Positions 31,926 to 41,587 of a stretch of 64,000 bases of DNA are shown here, piece after piece. Position 1 is the stretch's first letter, and each line of letters begins with the position of its first letter. Source of the stretch: Pseudomonas sp. RGM2987 (lineage in GTDB: Bacteria; Pseudomonadota; Gammaproteobacteria; Pseudomonadales; Pseudomonadaceae); the NCBI RefSeq assembly GCF_022952855.1, contig NZ_JALJDX010000210.1, positions 1 through 64,000 of the forward strand, given 5' to 3'. The translations under genes and the position numbers were made by a program. The notes below the pieces were generated by a model. It was not told the origin of the DNA. It saw only the letters and a program-made list of their open reading frames with translations, and searched no databases.

Positions 31926-32705
31926 ATGACTTCTACGAACGAGCTTTTCAATATCAGCGGCAAGGTTGCGTTGGTCACTGGCGGAACCCGTGGCATCGGA
32001 TTCATGATCGCCAAAGGCTTGGTGCAGGCCGGCGTTAAAACCTATGTCGTGTCACGTAAAGCTGAAGCTTGCGCGGCAGCTGAGGAGGAACTGAAACAAT
32101 ATGGCGAGGCCGTCGGCATCGCCGCTGACCTGGCCGACCAGGAGCAACTGAGCAAGCTGGCTGGAGAGATCCTTCGCCGTGAACCGAAGCTGCACATTCT
32201 AGTGAACAACGCTGGAGCCAGTTGGGGCGCGAACTTCGGCGAGTTCCCAGAGAGCGGCTGGGACAAAGTGATGGATTTGAACTTGAAGTCCATCTTTTTC
32301 CTCACCCAGGCACTTGGCACCGCGCTTCAGGCCGCTGGTACCGATGTCGACCCAGCTCGCGTCATCAACATCGGCTCAGTCGATGGGATGACCAGTCCAG
32401 ATTTTGGTAACTACTCGTACTCGGCCAGCAAAGCGGCCGTTCATCACTTGACCCGGCATCTCGCCAAGCATCTGTCGACGGCAAACATCAACGTCAATGC
32501 GATTGCCCCTGGGCCGTTCGAGACAAAGATGACGGAGCACATGCTCAAGGTAAAAGGCGATGAAATCATCAAAGTCATTCCTCGCCGTCGCACCGGTTCG
32601 GAGTCAGATGCCGCTGGCACAACCATCTTCCTGTCATCGGCCGCTTCGGCCTACATCACTGGCGCGATCATCCCTCTCGATGGCGGCTTCTCCACTACTC
32701 GTTGA
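31926..32705 (+). CDS. Short-chain dehydrogenase/reductase
   Basis: A 259-residue classical SDR. The cofactor motif TGGTRGIG is near 20, NNAGASWG near 94, the catalytic Ser in NIGSVDGM near 146, YSASKAAVHHL near 163, and the C-terminal PLDGGFSTTR. It probably oxidises or reduces a hydroxyl/keto group of the acyl-CoA intermediate or its side chain. It lies 16 bases after the acyl-CoA dehydrogenase, and its stop overlaps the start of the MaoC gene as TGATG. Confidence 0.9.
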   Translation: MTSTNELFNISGKVALVTGGTRGIGFMIAKGLVQAGVKTYVVSRKAEACAAAEEELKQYGEAVGIAADLADQEQLSKLAGEILRREPKLHILVNNAGASWGANFGEFPESGWDKVMDLNLKSIFFLTQALGTALQAAGTDVDPARVINIGSVDGMTSPDFGNYSYSASKAAVHHLTRHLAKHLSTANINVNAIAPGPFETKMTEHMLKVKGDEIIKVIPRRRTGSESDAAGTTIFLSSAASAYITGAIIPLDGGFSTTR

Positions 32706-33178
32706 TGAGCATCGATATGCACAACAAAACCGTAACCGCTGATGAGCTGCGTGGGCTTGTCGGCAAAGATCTCGAACCCTCTCCCTGGCTCAGCTTGGAC
32801 CAGGAAAGAATCAGCGCATTTGCGGAAGTCACTGAGGATCGTCAGTTCATTCACGTTGACATTGAGAAGGCCAAGAATTCCCCATTTGGCGGCACCATTG
32901 CTCACGGCCTTCTGACGCTCTCCATGCTGCCTTCGATGATTGAAAAGACCCTGCCAGCGTTGGAAGGAATGAAGGCCAGCATCAACTACGGCTACAACAA
33001 GATTCGCTTTTTGTCCCCTGTGCGCAGCGGCAAGAAAGTACGAGCCAAATTCGTCATTGCAGAATTCGGCGAAACAGGCCCTGGCCGCTACCAGATCATC
33101 ACCAATATCACTGTTGAGATCGAGGGTGAGGACAAGCCTGCGCTGATAGCTGAGTGGATCAGCATCGTTCTGGTTTGA
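32705..33178 (+). CDS. MaoC-family (R)-specific enoyl-CoA hydratase
   Basis: A 157-residue hot-dog-fold hydratase. The catalytic Asp-x4-His pair is visible in FAEVTEDRQFIHVD near residues 39-50, followed by the MaoC overhang motif SPFGGTIAHGLLTLSMLP. It adds water to a trans-2-enoyl-CoA to give the (R)-3-hydroxyacyl-CoA, which suits the neighbouring type-2 multifunctional-enzyme-like SDR. The ATG at 32705 overlaps the preceding stop; ATG at 32717 is an alternative. Confidence 0.9.
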   Translation: MSIDMHNKTVTADELRGLVGKDLEPSPWLSLDQERISAFAEVTEDRQFIHVDIEKAKNSPFGGTIAHGLLTLSMLPSMIEKTLPALEGMKASINYGYNKIRFLSPVRSGKKVRAKFVIAEFGETGPGRYQIITNITVEIEGEDKPALIAEWISIVLV

Positions 33179-33194
33179 ATTCGAGGAAAATGAA

Positions 33195-34121
33195 ATGACG
33201 ATTCGATTTGACGGCCGTGTAGCAATTGTTACTGGGGCTGGTAATGGGCTAGGGCGTTCACACGCTCTGGGCTTAGCGGCACGGGGGGCCAAAGTTGTAA
33301 TCAACGACCTTGGTGGCTCCTGTGACGGTAGTGGGGCGAACTCTGCTGCTGCGCAAGCCGTGGTTGAAGAGATTCGTGCTGCTGGTGGTGAGGCCTTCGC
33401 CAATGGTGCCAACGTCGCCAACAACGAAGAAGTTGAAGAGATGGTGACGCAGGCGGTTGAGAAGTGGGGGCGCGTTGATGTCCTCATTAACAACGCGGGT
33501 ATTCTGCGTGACTCCACGTTTGCAAAAGGCTCGTTGGATGACTTCTGGAAAGTCGTCGACGTACACCTTCGCGGAACGGTGAACTGCACCAAAGCCGTGT
33601 GGGACCTCATGCGTGCGCAGAACTACGGCCGCATTGTGCTCACGTCCTCTGCGTCGGGTTTGTATGGCAATTTCGGCCAGTCCAACTATGGCGCCGCGAA
33701 AGCAGCCATGCTGGGGCTGATGAACGTGCTGCACCTGGAAGGTGTGAAGAATGACATCCGCGTAAACGTGTTGGCGCCGACGGCAGCAACTCGAATGACC
33801 GAAGGCCTTATTCCGCTTTCAGTGATGCCGCTTCTGGCACCCGAAACCATCACCCCCGGTTTGCTTTATCTCGCCAGCGAATCTGCTCCTTCCAAGGTGA
33901 CTCTGGGTGCGGGCGCAGGGGTCTTCGCGTGCAGCAATCTCTATGAGACTGAGGGTTTGTTCTTGCACGAGCAGGAGCGAACTCCAGAGGTCATAGCCCA
34001 GCGATTCAACGAGATCGCCGCGATCGAAGGGCAGATAGCTCTCGAAGGTGCTACCGCCCAAACCATGCGATTCGTTCGCAAAGCAGCAGACGCCCTTGGC
34101 GTCGTGCTTCCAACGGCCTAA
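33195..34121 (+). CDS. SDR, 3-hydroxyacyl-CoA dehydrogenase type (MFE-2-like)
   Basis: A 308-residue SDR with the long insertion after the first helix typical of the peroxisomal multifunctional enzyme type 2 dehydrogenase. [20 protein letters not shown] is followed by [24 protein letters not shown]. It also has [13 protein letters not shown] and the [11 protein letters not shown] catalytic pair. Family knowledge: these oxidise (R)-3-hydroxyacyl-CoA. Together with the MaoC hydratase 16 bases upstream it would form an (R)-stereospecific beta-oxidation module. Confidence 0.9.
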   Translation: MTIRFDGRVAIVTGAGNGLGRSHALGLAARGAKVVINDLGGSCDGSGANSAAAQAVVEEIRAAGGEAFANGANVANNEEVEEMVTQAVEKWGRVDVLINNAGILRDSTFAKGSLDDFWKVVDVHLRGTVNCTKAVWDLMRAQNYGRIVLTSSASGLYGNFGQSNYGAAKAAMLGLMNVLHLEGVKNDIRVNVLAPTAATRMTEGLIPLSVMPLLAPETITPGLLYLASESAPSKVTLGAGAGVFACSNLYETEGLFLHEQERTPEVIAQRFNEIAAIEGQIALEGATAQTMRFVRKAADALGVVLPTA

Positions 34122-34138
34122 GCCAAGAGAATTTCATC

Positions 34139-35323
34139 ATGCGTGAAGCAGTCATCGTCTCCACTGCCCGTACACCCATTGGCCGCGCCTTTCGGGGCGC
34201 GCTCAATGACACCAAGTCACCCACTCTCATGGCTCATGCAATTCGTCATGCTGTCGAACGCTCCGGCCTTGAAGGTGAGGTGTTTGAGGACGCGGTAATC
34301 GGCACTGTTCTCGCTGCTGGTACTGCGGGTGGCAACGTTGCGCGCCTCGCTGTTTTCGCTGCTGGATTGCCCGTTACTGTTCCTGCGCAAACGATGGACC
34401 GCCAGTGTTCATCCGGTCTGATGGCCATTGCTACCGCAGCTAAACAAATCACCTTTGACGGTATGGAGGCTGCCATTGCTGGTGGTCAGGACAACATTTC
34501 AGCGGTTCAAAACAACTACTTCGGGTGGGTTGCGCAGGAGGCTGACCCGAATGTAGTCGCAATGGTTCAGAGCGCCTATATGCCGATGCTTCACACGGCC
34601 GAATTTGTGGCGAAGAAATACGGCATCTCGCGCGAGGTGCAGGATCGCTACTCCCTGGAGTCGCAGTTGCGCACAGCCCGCGCTCAGGAGCTTGGGCTAT
34701 TCGGCGACGAGATAGCACCGTTTCAGGCATGCATGAAATTGCAGGACAAGGAAACTGGCGAAATCAGTTTCCGCGACATCCTTCTCAGCAAGGACGAGGG
34801 CAATCGCCCTGACACGACCTATGAAGGTCTCTCTCAGCTCAAACCCGTTGTCGAAGGCGGCCTGATTACCGGCGGCAATGCCAGCCAGCTATCTGATGGG
34901 GCCTCGGCTTGTGTGTTGACCGAGGCTCGCTTTGCCGAGCGCCGTGGTTTGGAGCCACTGGGTATCTATCGCGGCATGACGGTTGCTGGATGCGCACCAG
35001 AGGAGATGGGCATAGGTCCTGTATACGCGATTCCAAAGCTGCTTAAACGGCACGGTTTGAAGGTGTCGGATATCGGTTTGTGGGAGCTGAATGAAGCGTT
35101 CGCCTGCCAAGTGTTGTATTGCCGCGACAAGCTCGGGATTGACCCGCAGATCTATAACGTCAACGGGGGCAGCATTTCGATTGGTCACCCATACGGTATG
35201 ACAGGCTCCCGTTTGGTAGGCCATGCGCTGATTGAAGGAAAGCGCCGCGGAGCGAAATTCGTGGTCGTCGCGATGTGCATCGGTGGCGGTATGGGGGCTG
35301 CGGCGCTATTCGAGGTGGTGTGA
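34139..35323 (+). CDS. Acetyl-CoA acyltransferase (thiolase)
   Basis: A 394-residue degradative-type thiolase. The nucleophilic Cys is C90 in [15 protein letters not shown]. Later motifs are [13 protein letters not shown], the His motif [16 protein letters not shown] and the C-terminal Cys in [14 protein letters not shown]. All catalytic residues are present. It cleaves a 3-ketoacyl-CoA to acetyl-CoA and a shortened acyl-CoA. It follows the SDR gene by 17 bases and closes the beta-oxidation set. Confidence 0.93.
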   Translation: MREAVIVSTARTPIGRAFRGALNDTKSPTLMAHAIRHAVERSGLEGEVFEDAVIGTVLAAGTAGGNVARLAVFAAGLPVTVPAQTMDRQCSSGLMAIATAAKQITFDGMEAAIAGGQDNISAVQNNYFGWVAQEADPNVVAMVQSAYMPMLHTAEFVAKKYGISREVQDRYSLESQLRTARAQELGLFGDEIAPFQACMKLQDKETGEISFRDILLSKDEGNRPDTTYEGLSQLKPVVEGGLITGGNASQLSDGASACVLTEARFAERRGLEPLGIYRGMTVAGCAPEEMGIGPVYAIPKLLKRHGLKVSDIGLWELNEAFACQVLYCRDKLGIDPQIYNVNGGSISIGHPYGMTGSRLVGHALIEGKRRGAKFVVVAMCIGGGMGAAALFEVV

Positions 35324-35458
35324 GGGCAGTTTTCCTGTGGCGCGAGCTGTTTAATCGAACACAGGATTTTTGGGGCTGACCAGGTGCCACGCCTCTAAGT
35401 CGGCCCATTTTTTTAACCATGCTTTGAACAATAAAAATAAAAGAGAGGTGTGTCAGAC

Positions 35459-36844
35459 ATGAATGTACTGATAGAAAAATCACAGGTGTTGAGTGGGGCA
35501 TTTCGCGCTTCGCTGGCAGGGGCAATGCTCATGTCCACTTTATTTTGCCCGCTGGCTTTTTCTGCTGTAACGGCAGAAAAAGCGAGTGAGCTTGGAGCTG
35601 CACTCACGCCAGTCGGAGCCGAGAAATCAGGCGATGCAGGGCTCGGTATTCCACAGTGGCAGGGCGGTCTTTCAACCAATGCGGGTGCGGTAGATGACAA
35701 AGGCTTTCTCGCGGATCCTTTCTCTAACGAGAAGCCCTTACTTGTGATTACTGCGGCCACCGCCGCGCAATACAAGGACCATATCACGCCTGGGCAACTG
35801 GCGCTTTTCAAGCGTTATCCAGAAACCTACAAGATGCCGGTTTACCCGACGCACCGCACGGCCAACTTTCCTGCTGAATGGCTGGAGATGACGCGCGCCA
35901 ATGCGACTAAGGTCAAGCTGGTCGAGGGTGGGAATGGCTTAGAGAACTATGCTGGAGGCGTGCCGTTTCCAATCCCTGAAACTGGGCAGGAAGTGATTTG
36001 GAACCATTTGACGGCTTACAGAGGTCATGGCTTCAGCCGATTCGTCGTGCAGGCCACACCGCAACAAAACGGCGGGTTTGTACCGGTTCAATTTGAAGAC
36101 CAGGTGCTGCCGTTTTATGGAATGAGCAAGCCGAATGGTGAGCTTCAGTATTACAAGCAAGTCGTGACAGCGCCGGCACGGTTAGCAGGCAACGTGCTAT
36201 TGGTTCATGACTACTTGAACCAGGTTGATAACCCTCGACAAGCCTGGATATACAACGCTGGCCAACGTCGTGTCAGGCGTGCGCCGCAAGTGGCATACGA
36301 CGGCCCAGGTACTGCCTCCGACGGTCTGCGTACTGCCGATAATCTAGACATGTTTAATGGCGCGTTGGATCGATACGACTGGAAGCTTGAGGGGAAGAAA
36401 TCGCTTTTTATTGCGACCAACAGCTACCGGCTTGACTCTCCAAAGCTCAAGTACGAAGACATTATCCGGCCAGGCCATATCAACCAGGATTTGGCGCGTT
36501 ACGAATTGCACCGGGTGTGGCACGTGACGGCGACGTTGAAACCGGGTGCGCGGCATATCTATGCCAAGCGCGACTTATACATCGATGAAGACAGTTGGTT
36601 GATCGCAACCGTTGATCACTATGACGGACGGGATGCTCTGTGGCGCGTTGCCGAGGGGCATGCGCAGTTCTATTACCACCAGCAGTTGCCGTCTTACACA
36701 TTGGACGCGCTTTACGATCTGGCTTCGGGTCGTTATCTGGTAATGGGCATGAAGAATGAAGAAAAGCATGCCTGGAATTTCGATATCAAGCAGAAAGAGA
36801 GCGACTACACCACCGCTGGACTGCGGCAGTCAGGGGTCCGGTGA
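35459..36844 (+). CDS. DUF1329 family exported protein
   Basis: A 461-residue DUF1329 protein with an N-terminal signal-like hydrophobic stretch (ASLAGAMLMSTLFCPLAFSA, cleavage probably near residue 40). The mature part has family features (YPTHRTANFPAEW, WIYNAGQRRVRRAPQVAYDGPG, AKRDLYIDEDSWLIATVDHYDGR). The family resembles outer-membrane lipoprotein-sorting folds and often occurs with a DUF1302 porin-like partner near hydrophobic-substrate catabolism genes; here no DUF1302 gene is present. A role in uptake of a hydrophobic substrate is inferred. The ATG at 35459 has GAGAGG at good spacing; GTG at 35450 is too close to it. Confidence 0.85.
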   Translation: MNVLIEKSQVLSGAFRASLAGAMLMSTLFCPLAFSAVTAEKASELGAALTPVGAEKSGDAGLGIPQWQGGLSTNAGAVDDKGFLADPFSNEKPLLVITAATAAQYKDHITPGQLALFKRYPETYKMPVYPTHRTANFPAEWLEMTRANATKVKLVEGGNGLENYAGGVPFPIPETGQEVIWNHLTAYRGHGFSRFVVQATPQQNGGFVPVQFEDQVLPFYGMSKPNGELQYYKQVVTAPARLAGNVLLVHDYLNQVDNPRQAWIYNAGQRRVRRAPQVAYDGPGTASDGLRTADNLDMFNGALDRYDWKLEGKKSLFIATNSYRLDSPKLKYEDIIRPGHINQDLARYELHRVWHVTATLKPGARHIYAKRDLYIDEDSWLIATVDHYDGRDALWRVAEGHAQFYYHQQLPSYTLDALYDLASGRYLVMGMKNEEKHAWNFDIKQKESDYTTAGLRQSGVR

Positions 36845-36887
36845 ATGGCGATTCACCATTTTGTAGAAGGTTATGAGGAGCGATTCT

Positions 36888-37691
36888 GTGACTTGGAAAT
36901 TTGTCGAGTTGAGCTATCAAGGCGTCATTGCGACCGTTACGCTTAACCGCCCCGATAAGCACAACTCTATAAATGCCCAGATGCTTGGTGAGTTGATTGC
37001 TTGCGCGGAGTATCTGAAAAATGATCCAGACATTCGCTCAGTGATAGTAACCGGAAATGGCCCTTCATTTTCGTCTGGGATGGACCTCAAAGACATCATG
37101 ACGGGTGGATGGTGGAAGAAGTTGAGGGCGTTTCTACCTCTTTGGAAACCGACCATGAATCGATACCAAAAAGTATCATTGGTATGGCGTTCTTTGAGTG
37201 TTCCGGTTGTTGCGGCGATACACGGAAATTGCTTTGGAGCAGGTCTCCAAATTGCGCTCGGCGCTGACATTCGCATTGCAGCGCCGACCTCGCAGTTGTC
37301 GATCATGGAGTCCAACTGGGGATTGGTGCCCGACATGGGCGGTACGGTACTTCTAAGAGAGGTCTTACCCAAGGATATAGCCATGGAACTGACATTCTCA
37401 GGACGAACGATAAGTGCATTAGACGCCAAGGTTCTTGGGCTTGTTACGCATGTTGCTGATGATCCACTCGGGGCCGCTATTAATCTTTGCCATGAGTTTC
37501 AGCAGCAGTCGCCGGATGCGTTGGCAGCAGGAAAGAAACTGCTGATCGGAGCATGGAGCGTGAGCGAAGCATCAGCGCTTCGACTAGAGCGGTTGTGGCA
37601 GAGGCGTGTGATCGGCAAGCGAAACCAGAGCATTGCTGTGTCCCGGCGGCTGAAAAAATCGAAGCAAAGCTACATCACTCGAACCTGGTGA
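36888..37691 (+). CDS. Second crotonase-family protein
   Basis: About 267 residues. The core is VTLNRPDKHNSINAQMLGE, then PSFSSGMDLKDIM near 60 and HGNCFGAGLQIALGADIRIA near 107. The active-site region is SIMESNWGLVPDMGGTVLLREV, with the second catalytic acid position occupied by D of PDMGG. Compared with 29350-30138 it looks like a different subfamily, with a longer basic C-terminus. The GTG at 36888 has AGGAG at good spacing; an in-frame ATG at 36873 overlaps that site, so GTG is preferred. Confidence 0.82.
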   Translation: MTWKFVELSYQGVIATVTLNRPDKHNSINAQMLGELIACAEYLKNDPDIRSVIVTGNGPSFSSGMDLKDIMTGGWWKKLRAFLPLWKPTMNRYQKVSLVWRSLSVPVVAAIHGNCFGAGLQIALGADIRIAAPTSQLSIMESNWGLVPDMGGTVLLREVLPKDIAMELTFSGRTISALDAKVLGLVTHVADDPLGAAINLCHEFQQQSPDALAAGKKLLIGAWSVSEASALRLERLWQRRVIGKRNQSIAVSRRLKKSKQSYITRTW

Positions 37692-37708
37692 ATACTAGGA
37701 GTGGCAGA

Positions 37709-38278
37709 ATGGCTAAGCACACAAGCAAAAAATCAGACATTACGCGTGAGCATATCGTGGAGGCGGCATCCGATTTGTTTCGCCAATACGGCGTACACGA
37801 AGTGAGTCTGAACAAGATCATGGCCGAAATAGACATGACACCGGGAGGTTTTTATAAGTACTTCCGATCAAAGGAGATGCTCGCGGCCGAAGCGTGCGCA
37901 AGATCATTTCGTCAGACGCAAGATGCCTGCGAGGAGCAAATCGCGCGAGCGCAACGTGCCGCTAGAAATCCTTATCGTTACCTAATTAGTCAATATCTTT
38001 CGTTGTCTGAAAAAGGCAATTGCTCTATAGGTGCGTTCAGTCGGGACGCATCTGATGCATCTCACGATAAATCGTTTTCTCAGGTTTATCGTGTGGGAGT
38101 TCAATCCATATTGTCCATGTTTGTGGGGGCGGCCCAAGAGCAGGAAGCAGAAAGATGCCGTGAACAAGCCCTGGTTCACTTCGCCGCGATGTTGGGGGTA
38201 GGGCTCCTATCTCGATCAGTTGCATCCGAGAGTTGGGTGGCGGAAATTAAGTCTGCATTGCTAAATCAGTTGAGCTGA
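37709..38278 (+). CDS. TetR-family transcriptional regulator
   Basis: A 189-residue regulator. The helix-turn-helix is at about 12-58 (ITREHIVEAASDLFRQYGVHEVSLNKIMAEIDMTPGGFYKYF), followed by a helical ligand domain. The start at 37709 has AGGAG and gives the normal TetR N-terminus; the frame stays open upstream inside the crotonase gene. It probably represses the island operon in the absence of an acyl-CoA ligand. The palindrome at 26724-26741 is a candidate site. Confidence 0.88.
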   Translation: MAKHTSKKSDITREHIVEAASDLFRQYGVHEVSLNKIMAEIDMTPGGFYKYFRSKEMLAAEACARSFRQTQDACEEQIARAQRAARNPYRYLISQYLSLSEKGNCSIGAFSRDASDASHDKSFSQVYRVGVQSILSMFVGAAQEQEAERCREQALVHFAAMLGVGLLSRSVASESWVAEIKSALLNQLS

Positions 38279-38352
38279 GATATTTGCCATCGTGACTTCT
38301 GAAGGGTCGAGCTAATTCGACACCATTGTCAAAGTACTGAGTAGAGGAACAT

Positions 38353-39393
38353 ATGAGCACGGTCGATTTGGAGTATCCGTTTCAGAAGCCAGAGCGCGGC
38401 TCGGTTACCGAAGTGATACCAGGAGTTCTGTGGATCCGTATGCCTCTTCCGTTCAGATTAGATCACGTAAATCTTTGGCTAATCCGGGACGATAATGGCT
38501 GGGTTGTGGTTGACACAGGAATGTTTAACGACGTTGCTGAAGCTACTTGGGAGATGATCCTACACGACGTACTTAAAGGTGAGCAGATTACTACGGTGAT
38601 CGTCACTCATATGCACGCTGACCACATCGGTATGGCAGGTTGGCTGGTTAAACGCTTCAATTGTCAGTTGCGGATGACCGGAGGCGAGTATCGCGGTTGC
38701 CAGGACCTGCTAATGCTTGAAGAAACTATGCTAGCGGAGAAAGTTGGGTTCTACCACCGAGCCGGCTGGAATCAAGAAGCGCTAAGTAACCTACAAAATA
38801 ACTATGGTGCGTTCAAGAGTATGGTGCATCCCTTGCCCTCCACGTTTAGGCAACTTGCGGATGGCGAACAGATCCTCATTGGGGGCAACGATTGGCAGGT
38901 GATTGTCGGGCAAGGTCATACAGTTGAACACGCCTGCCTGTATTGCCAACAGCTTAAGCTTTTTATCTCAGGCGACCAAGTGCTGCCCCGTATTACCTCT
39001 AACGTGTCCGTTCCATCACATAATCCTGAGTCGAACCCCATGGGAGGATGGATGATGACTCTGTACAAAATCAAGCGAATGGTCTTCGACAATGTCCTCG
39101 TTCTTCCTGCGCACAATGAATGCTTTAACGGTCTTCATGCACGTTTAGAAAATCTGTTGAATATTCAATACCATCTTTTTTCAGACTTGTTGCTTTTTCT
39201 CAGACTGCCACGTCGATCTATTGACGTGTTTCAATGCCTATTCGGCCGAGAAATTACTATGTCGGATGGTATTCTGTTGACGATGGCGACTGGAGAAAGC
39301 CTTGCCAATCTAAATTATCTGATTGTTTCGGGGCGAGTTATGAAAAGTCAGGATAGTTTTGGTGTCGACTGGTATCAGGCTACCCGCCTCTAG
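38353..39393 (+). CDS. Metallo-beta-lactamase-fold hydrolase
   Basis: A 346-residue MBL-fold protein. The metal-binding motif is THMHADHIGMAG near residues 89-100, with further ligands in GHTVEHACLYC (near 195) and SGDQVLPRITSNV (near 214). A winged-helix-like C-terminal region follows. The GAGGA site sits before the ATG. Family knowledge: enzymes of this type hydrolyse thioesters, lactones or similar bonds. As the last gene of the island cargo it could be a CoA thioesterase or lactonase of the pathway; that is inference. Confidence 0.88.
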   Translation: MSTVDLEYPFQKPERGSVTEVIPGVLWIRMPLPFRLDHVNLWLIRDDNGWVVVDTGMFNDVAEATWEMILHDVLKGEQITTVIVTHMHADHIGMAGWLVKRFNCQLRMTGGEYRGCQDLLMLEETMLAEKVGFYHRAGWNQEALSNLQNNYGAFKSMVHPLPSTFRQLADGEQILIGGNDWQVIVGQGHTVEHACLYCQQLKLFISGDQVLPRITSNVSVPSHNPESNPMGGWMMTLYKIKRMVFDNVLVLPAHNECFNGLHARLENLLNIQYHLFSDLLLFLRLPRRSIDVFQCLFGREITMSDGILLTMATGESLANLNYLIVSGRVMKSQDSFGVDWYQATRL

Positions 39394-39973
39394 CCAAAGG
39401 GATGAAGCCTGTAAAGAAAAAGGGCGGGTCAGACTGTTGGCGCCGATGCCGGATTGACCCGGTTGCCGAAATTTACGGAGCCAATCTGACTCTGCGTGAA
39501 TCATTGTCTTTACTCGACTTTTGCAGTTTTGGAGATGGGGCAGCCTTGCGTCGGCACCTGGGTCAATCCGAGGTCAGCATCAACAGACACACGTTCATTG
39601 AGCTCTGCTCACGCTAGCTACGGCCAAAATCGGAGCAGTAGCGCGTGCAACAACCGAGGCCTGCAAACTACAACCGCAACGGAGGCAGAGCCTTGCCAAC
39701 GAAAATTGTGATCATGCTAGTCAGGGACAAATCCTCTGAGTTGACTCACGCGACTCGCGGACACCATTTACCTTTGACCTGGATTTTGAAAGGTATGTTT
39801 GCGGCCGACGTGATGAGCACTCGTATGGTTGGCTATGAGTGGAAGCCAGTGGCACGGGATGCTCCCCTTTTCCTGGGCTTGAAATGCATCAGGGATAAGT
39901 CCAGAATTGAGCCTTTTCGTGCTTCGGCAAGAAATGAAACCCCTTATATTTCAATGAGTCGGACACCAGATAG
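39394..39973. other. Right end of the island, no intact gene
   Basis: About 580 bases in which I find only short open frames without family motifs, each with weak or no ribosome site. Codon use is irregular. It looks like degenerate coding DNA, perhaps the remains of lost cargo. Between attR and the next gene (40035-40198) nothing was recognised either. Confidence 0.5.
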
Positions 39974-39993
39974 GAGTCTCGTTTCCCGCTCCA
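39974..39993 (+). repeat. attR: 20-base copy of the tRNA-Gly 3' end
   Basis: Identical over 20 bases to 24727-24746. The bases before it do not continue the tRNA (no T-loop GTTC), so this is a bare att copy, not a second tRNA. Confidence 0.92.
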
Positions 39994-40002
39994 AGATTCA
40001 GA

Positions 40003-40034
40003 AAAAAGCCACTCAGATGAGTGGCTTTTTTTTG
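40003..40034 (+). terminator. Intrinsic terminator, probably the original tRNA-Gly terminator
   Basis: The arms agccactca (40007-40015) and tgagtggct (40018-40026) are complementary and followed by eight T. It lies 10 bases beyond attR, where the terminator of the uninterrupted tRNA-Gly gene would have been before integration. Confidence 0.8.
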
Positions 40035-40198
40035 CCTGTGAGTTGCGCTAGAAATGTGGAGCGCAGAGGCATGGGGAACTCGTCGCCGTGTTCGAGTGGT
40101 AACTTGGTATTCGGTGCTCCAGCCATAGGTTCAGCATTCTCTGTACGGCCTGGAATTACACCCTTCCTGACTTTGATGGTCTTGTCCGAGGGACAGCA

Positions 40199-41014
40199 CT
40201 ACTCGGTCTTCGCCGCCATCAAAGCGTTCACTTCGCCGTATGTATGGGCTTTCAAGGTTTGAGTGTCCAGTTGGCCATTATCCAGGAAGCTGCGGACCAA
40301 TCCTCCCATGGCGCCGTGCAGGAACTCGGCGATGCAGGAGCCCGCACTGAGTCGTCTGACGCCCAGACGCTTCAATTCGTCAAGAGAGGGCAGTCCGTCC
40401 CGGGACAGCAGGTTGACTGGCAGTTTGGTGTCCCGGCAGATGGCGGCAATTTCGTGCGAATCGATCACGCCAGCGGCAAACAGGCCATCCGCCCCTGCGC
40501 TGGCATACAGTGCGCTGCGCTTGAGGAGTTCCTCCAGGCGTTGTTCGGCGGGGAGCAGGTTTTTCAGGTAGACGTCGGTCCGTACGTTGATGAACAGCTT
40601 GACGCCCGCCCGGTTCGCCACCTTTCTCGCGACGTCGATCTTGCGGACAAGCAGCTCTGGAGCGCCCAGGCCGTCTTCGATGTTGATCCCAACAGCCCCG
40701 GCGACGATGACGGCATCAATCACCTGACCGACCCGGTCCAGATCATCTGAATAGCCACCTTCGATATCCACGGTGAGCGGTACGCTGAGCACGCGCACCA
40801 TCGACTTGACGGTGGTGCTCAGCAGGTCGAGAGGCAGCTGGTTACCATCCTGATAACCATGGGACCAGGCCATGGCCGCGCTGCTGGTCGCGACGGCCTT
40901 GCCGCCCAGACGTTCGACGATGCGCGCACCGCCCGCGTCGGCCACGTTGGCCAAGACCAGTAGCCCATTCTGATGCAGGCTGTGAAAAGCGTTATCCAGT
41001 GTGGTCATGATCAT
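40199..41014 (-). CDS. Isocitrate lyase/PEP mutase-family enzyme
   Basis: A 271-residue member of the phosphoenolpyruvate mutase/2-methylisocitrate lyase superfamily. The core reads NVADAGGARIVERLGGKAVATSSAAMAWSHGY, then PLTVDIEGGYSD near 78 (Asp/Glu metal ligands) and GINIEDG near 110. The lyase KKCGH loop is absent. Homologues cleave or form C-C or C-P bonds next to a carboxylate; the exact reaction cannot be told. AGGAG lies upstream; ATG at 41014 or the one two codons in may start it. It sits between the island and the quorum-sensing block. Confidence 0.85.
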   Translation of the reverse strand: MIMTTLDNAFHSLHQNGLLVLANVADAGGARIVERLGGKAVATSSAAMAWSHGYQDGNQLPLDLLSTTVKSMVRVLSVPLTVDIEGGYSDDLDRVGQVIDAVIVAGAVGINIEDGLGAPELLVRKIDVARKVANRAGVKLFINVRTDVYLKNLLPAEQRLEELLKRSALYASAGADGLFAAGVIDSHEIAAICRDTKLPVNLLSRDGLPSLDELKRLGVRRLSAGSCIAEFLHGAMGGLVRSFLDNGQLDTQTLKAHTYGEVNALMAAKTE

Positions 41015-41254
41015 TCAACTCCTTTGAACGTTATGTTTTTTAATGGCAAGGGCGGCGTCAGGCCGGGCTATTGTAATGATTCAATCGGGTGGTTTGTTAC
41101 TGGCGGTTTGCAGTGTTTCTGCGAGGCAGTCTTAAAGGGCAGCGCTGCTTTTAGGTATAGGCGGACAGCGGGATCAAGAGAGGTCCAACAAATGCAAACT
41201 CAGCTGTTCAGCGAATTTGTTAGCCGCCGTAGATAAGGTCCGCCCGTTCCTTGC

Positions 41255-41517
41255 AAGCGCTACGACTACAACTTCGCGGCAATCGGCGTGCCCGGCTTGG
41301 CCTTCATGACCCGCTACATTTCGGGCGACAATGTCCAGCGCAGCGCACCAGGCGAAGGCAAGGAATGGGAGCGCAACACCGACATTGCCTATGTGGTGCA
41401 GGACGGCACGTTGAGGGGCTGGGTTTCAAATGGCGCAACGCGACGGTGCGTTCGAATTTTGGCAACGACCTGGATGAGAATCGGTTGATCGTCAGCTACA
41501 CGATGGCGCTTTGGTAA
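41255..41517 (+). pseudogene. C-terminal remnant of an OprD-family porin
   Basis: The frame beginning KRYDYNFAAIGVPGLAFMTR and reaching GKEWERNTDIAYVVQDGTLRG matches the last strands of OprD-type outer-membrane porins. A frameshift near 41418 (in the GGGGCTGGG run) moves to the frame GFKWRNATVRSNFGNDLDEN, ending in the expected terminal strand LIVSYTMALW. Only about 85 of the usual 420 or so residues survive, with no start. It marks a deletion or recombination junction. Confidence 0.8.
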
Positions 41518-41533
41518 CCGAGGCTTGCACTGG

Positions 41534-41557
41534 CCACGCCTTCCCATGAGGGCGTGG
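41534..41557 (+). terminator. Hairpin after the OprD remnant
   Basis: The 7-base arms ccacgcc (41534-41540) and ggcgtgg (41551-41557) lie 17 bases after the porin stop. No T-run follows, so it may be a weak terminator left from the original porin gene. Confidence 0.4.
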
Positions 41558-41587
41558 TCATCATTCGAGTTTCAGAACATTTGCGTC

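Noticed and set aside
39394..39973. Short frames at the right end of the island as genes
   Set aside because: No motif, no good ribosome site and irregular codon use; reported only as degenerate DNA.
39974..39993. A second tRNA-Gly gene at the right island end
   Set aside because: Only the last 20 bases of the tRNA are present; no D, anticodon or full T arm precedes them.
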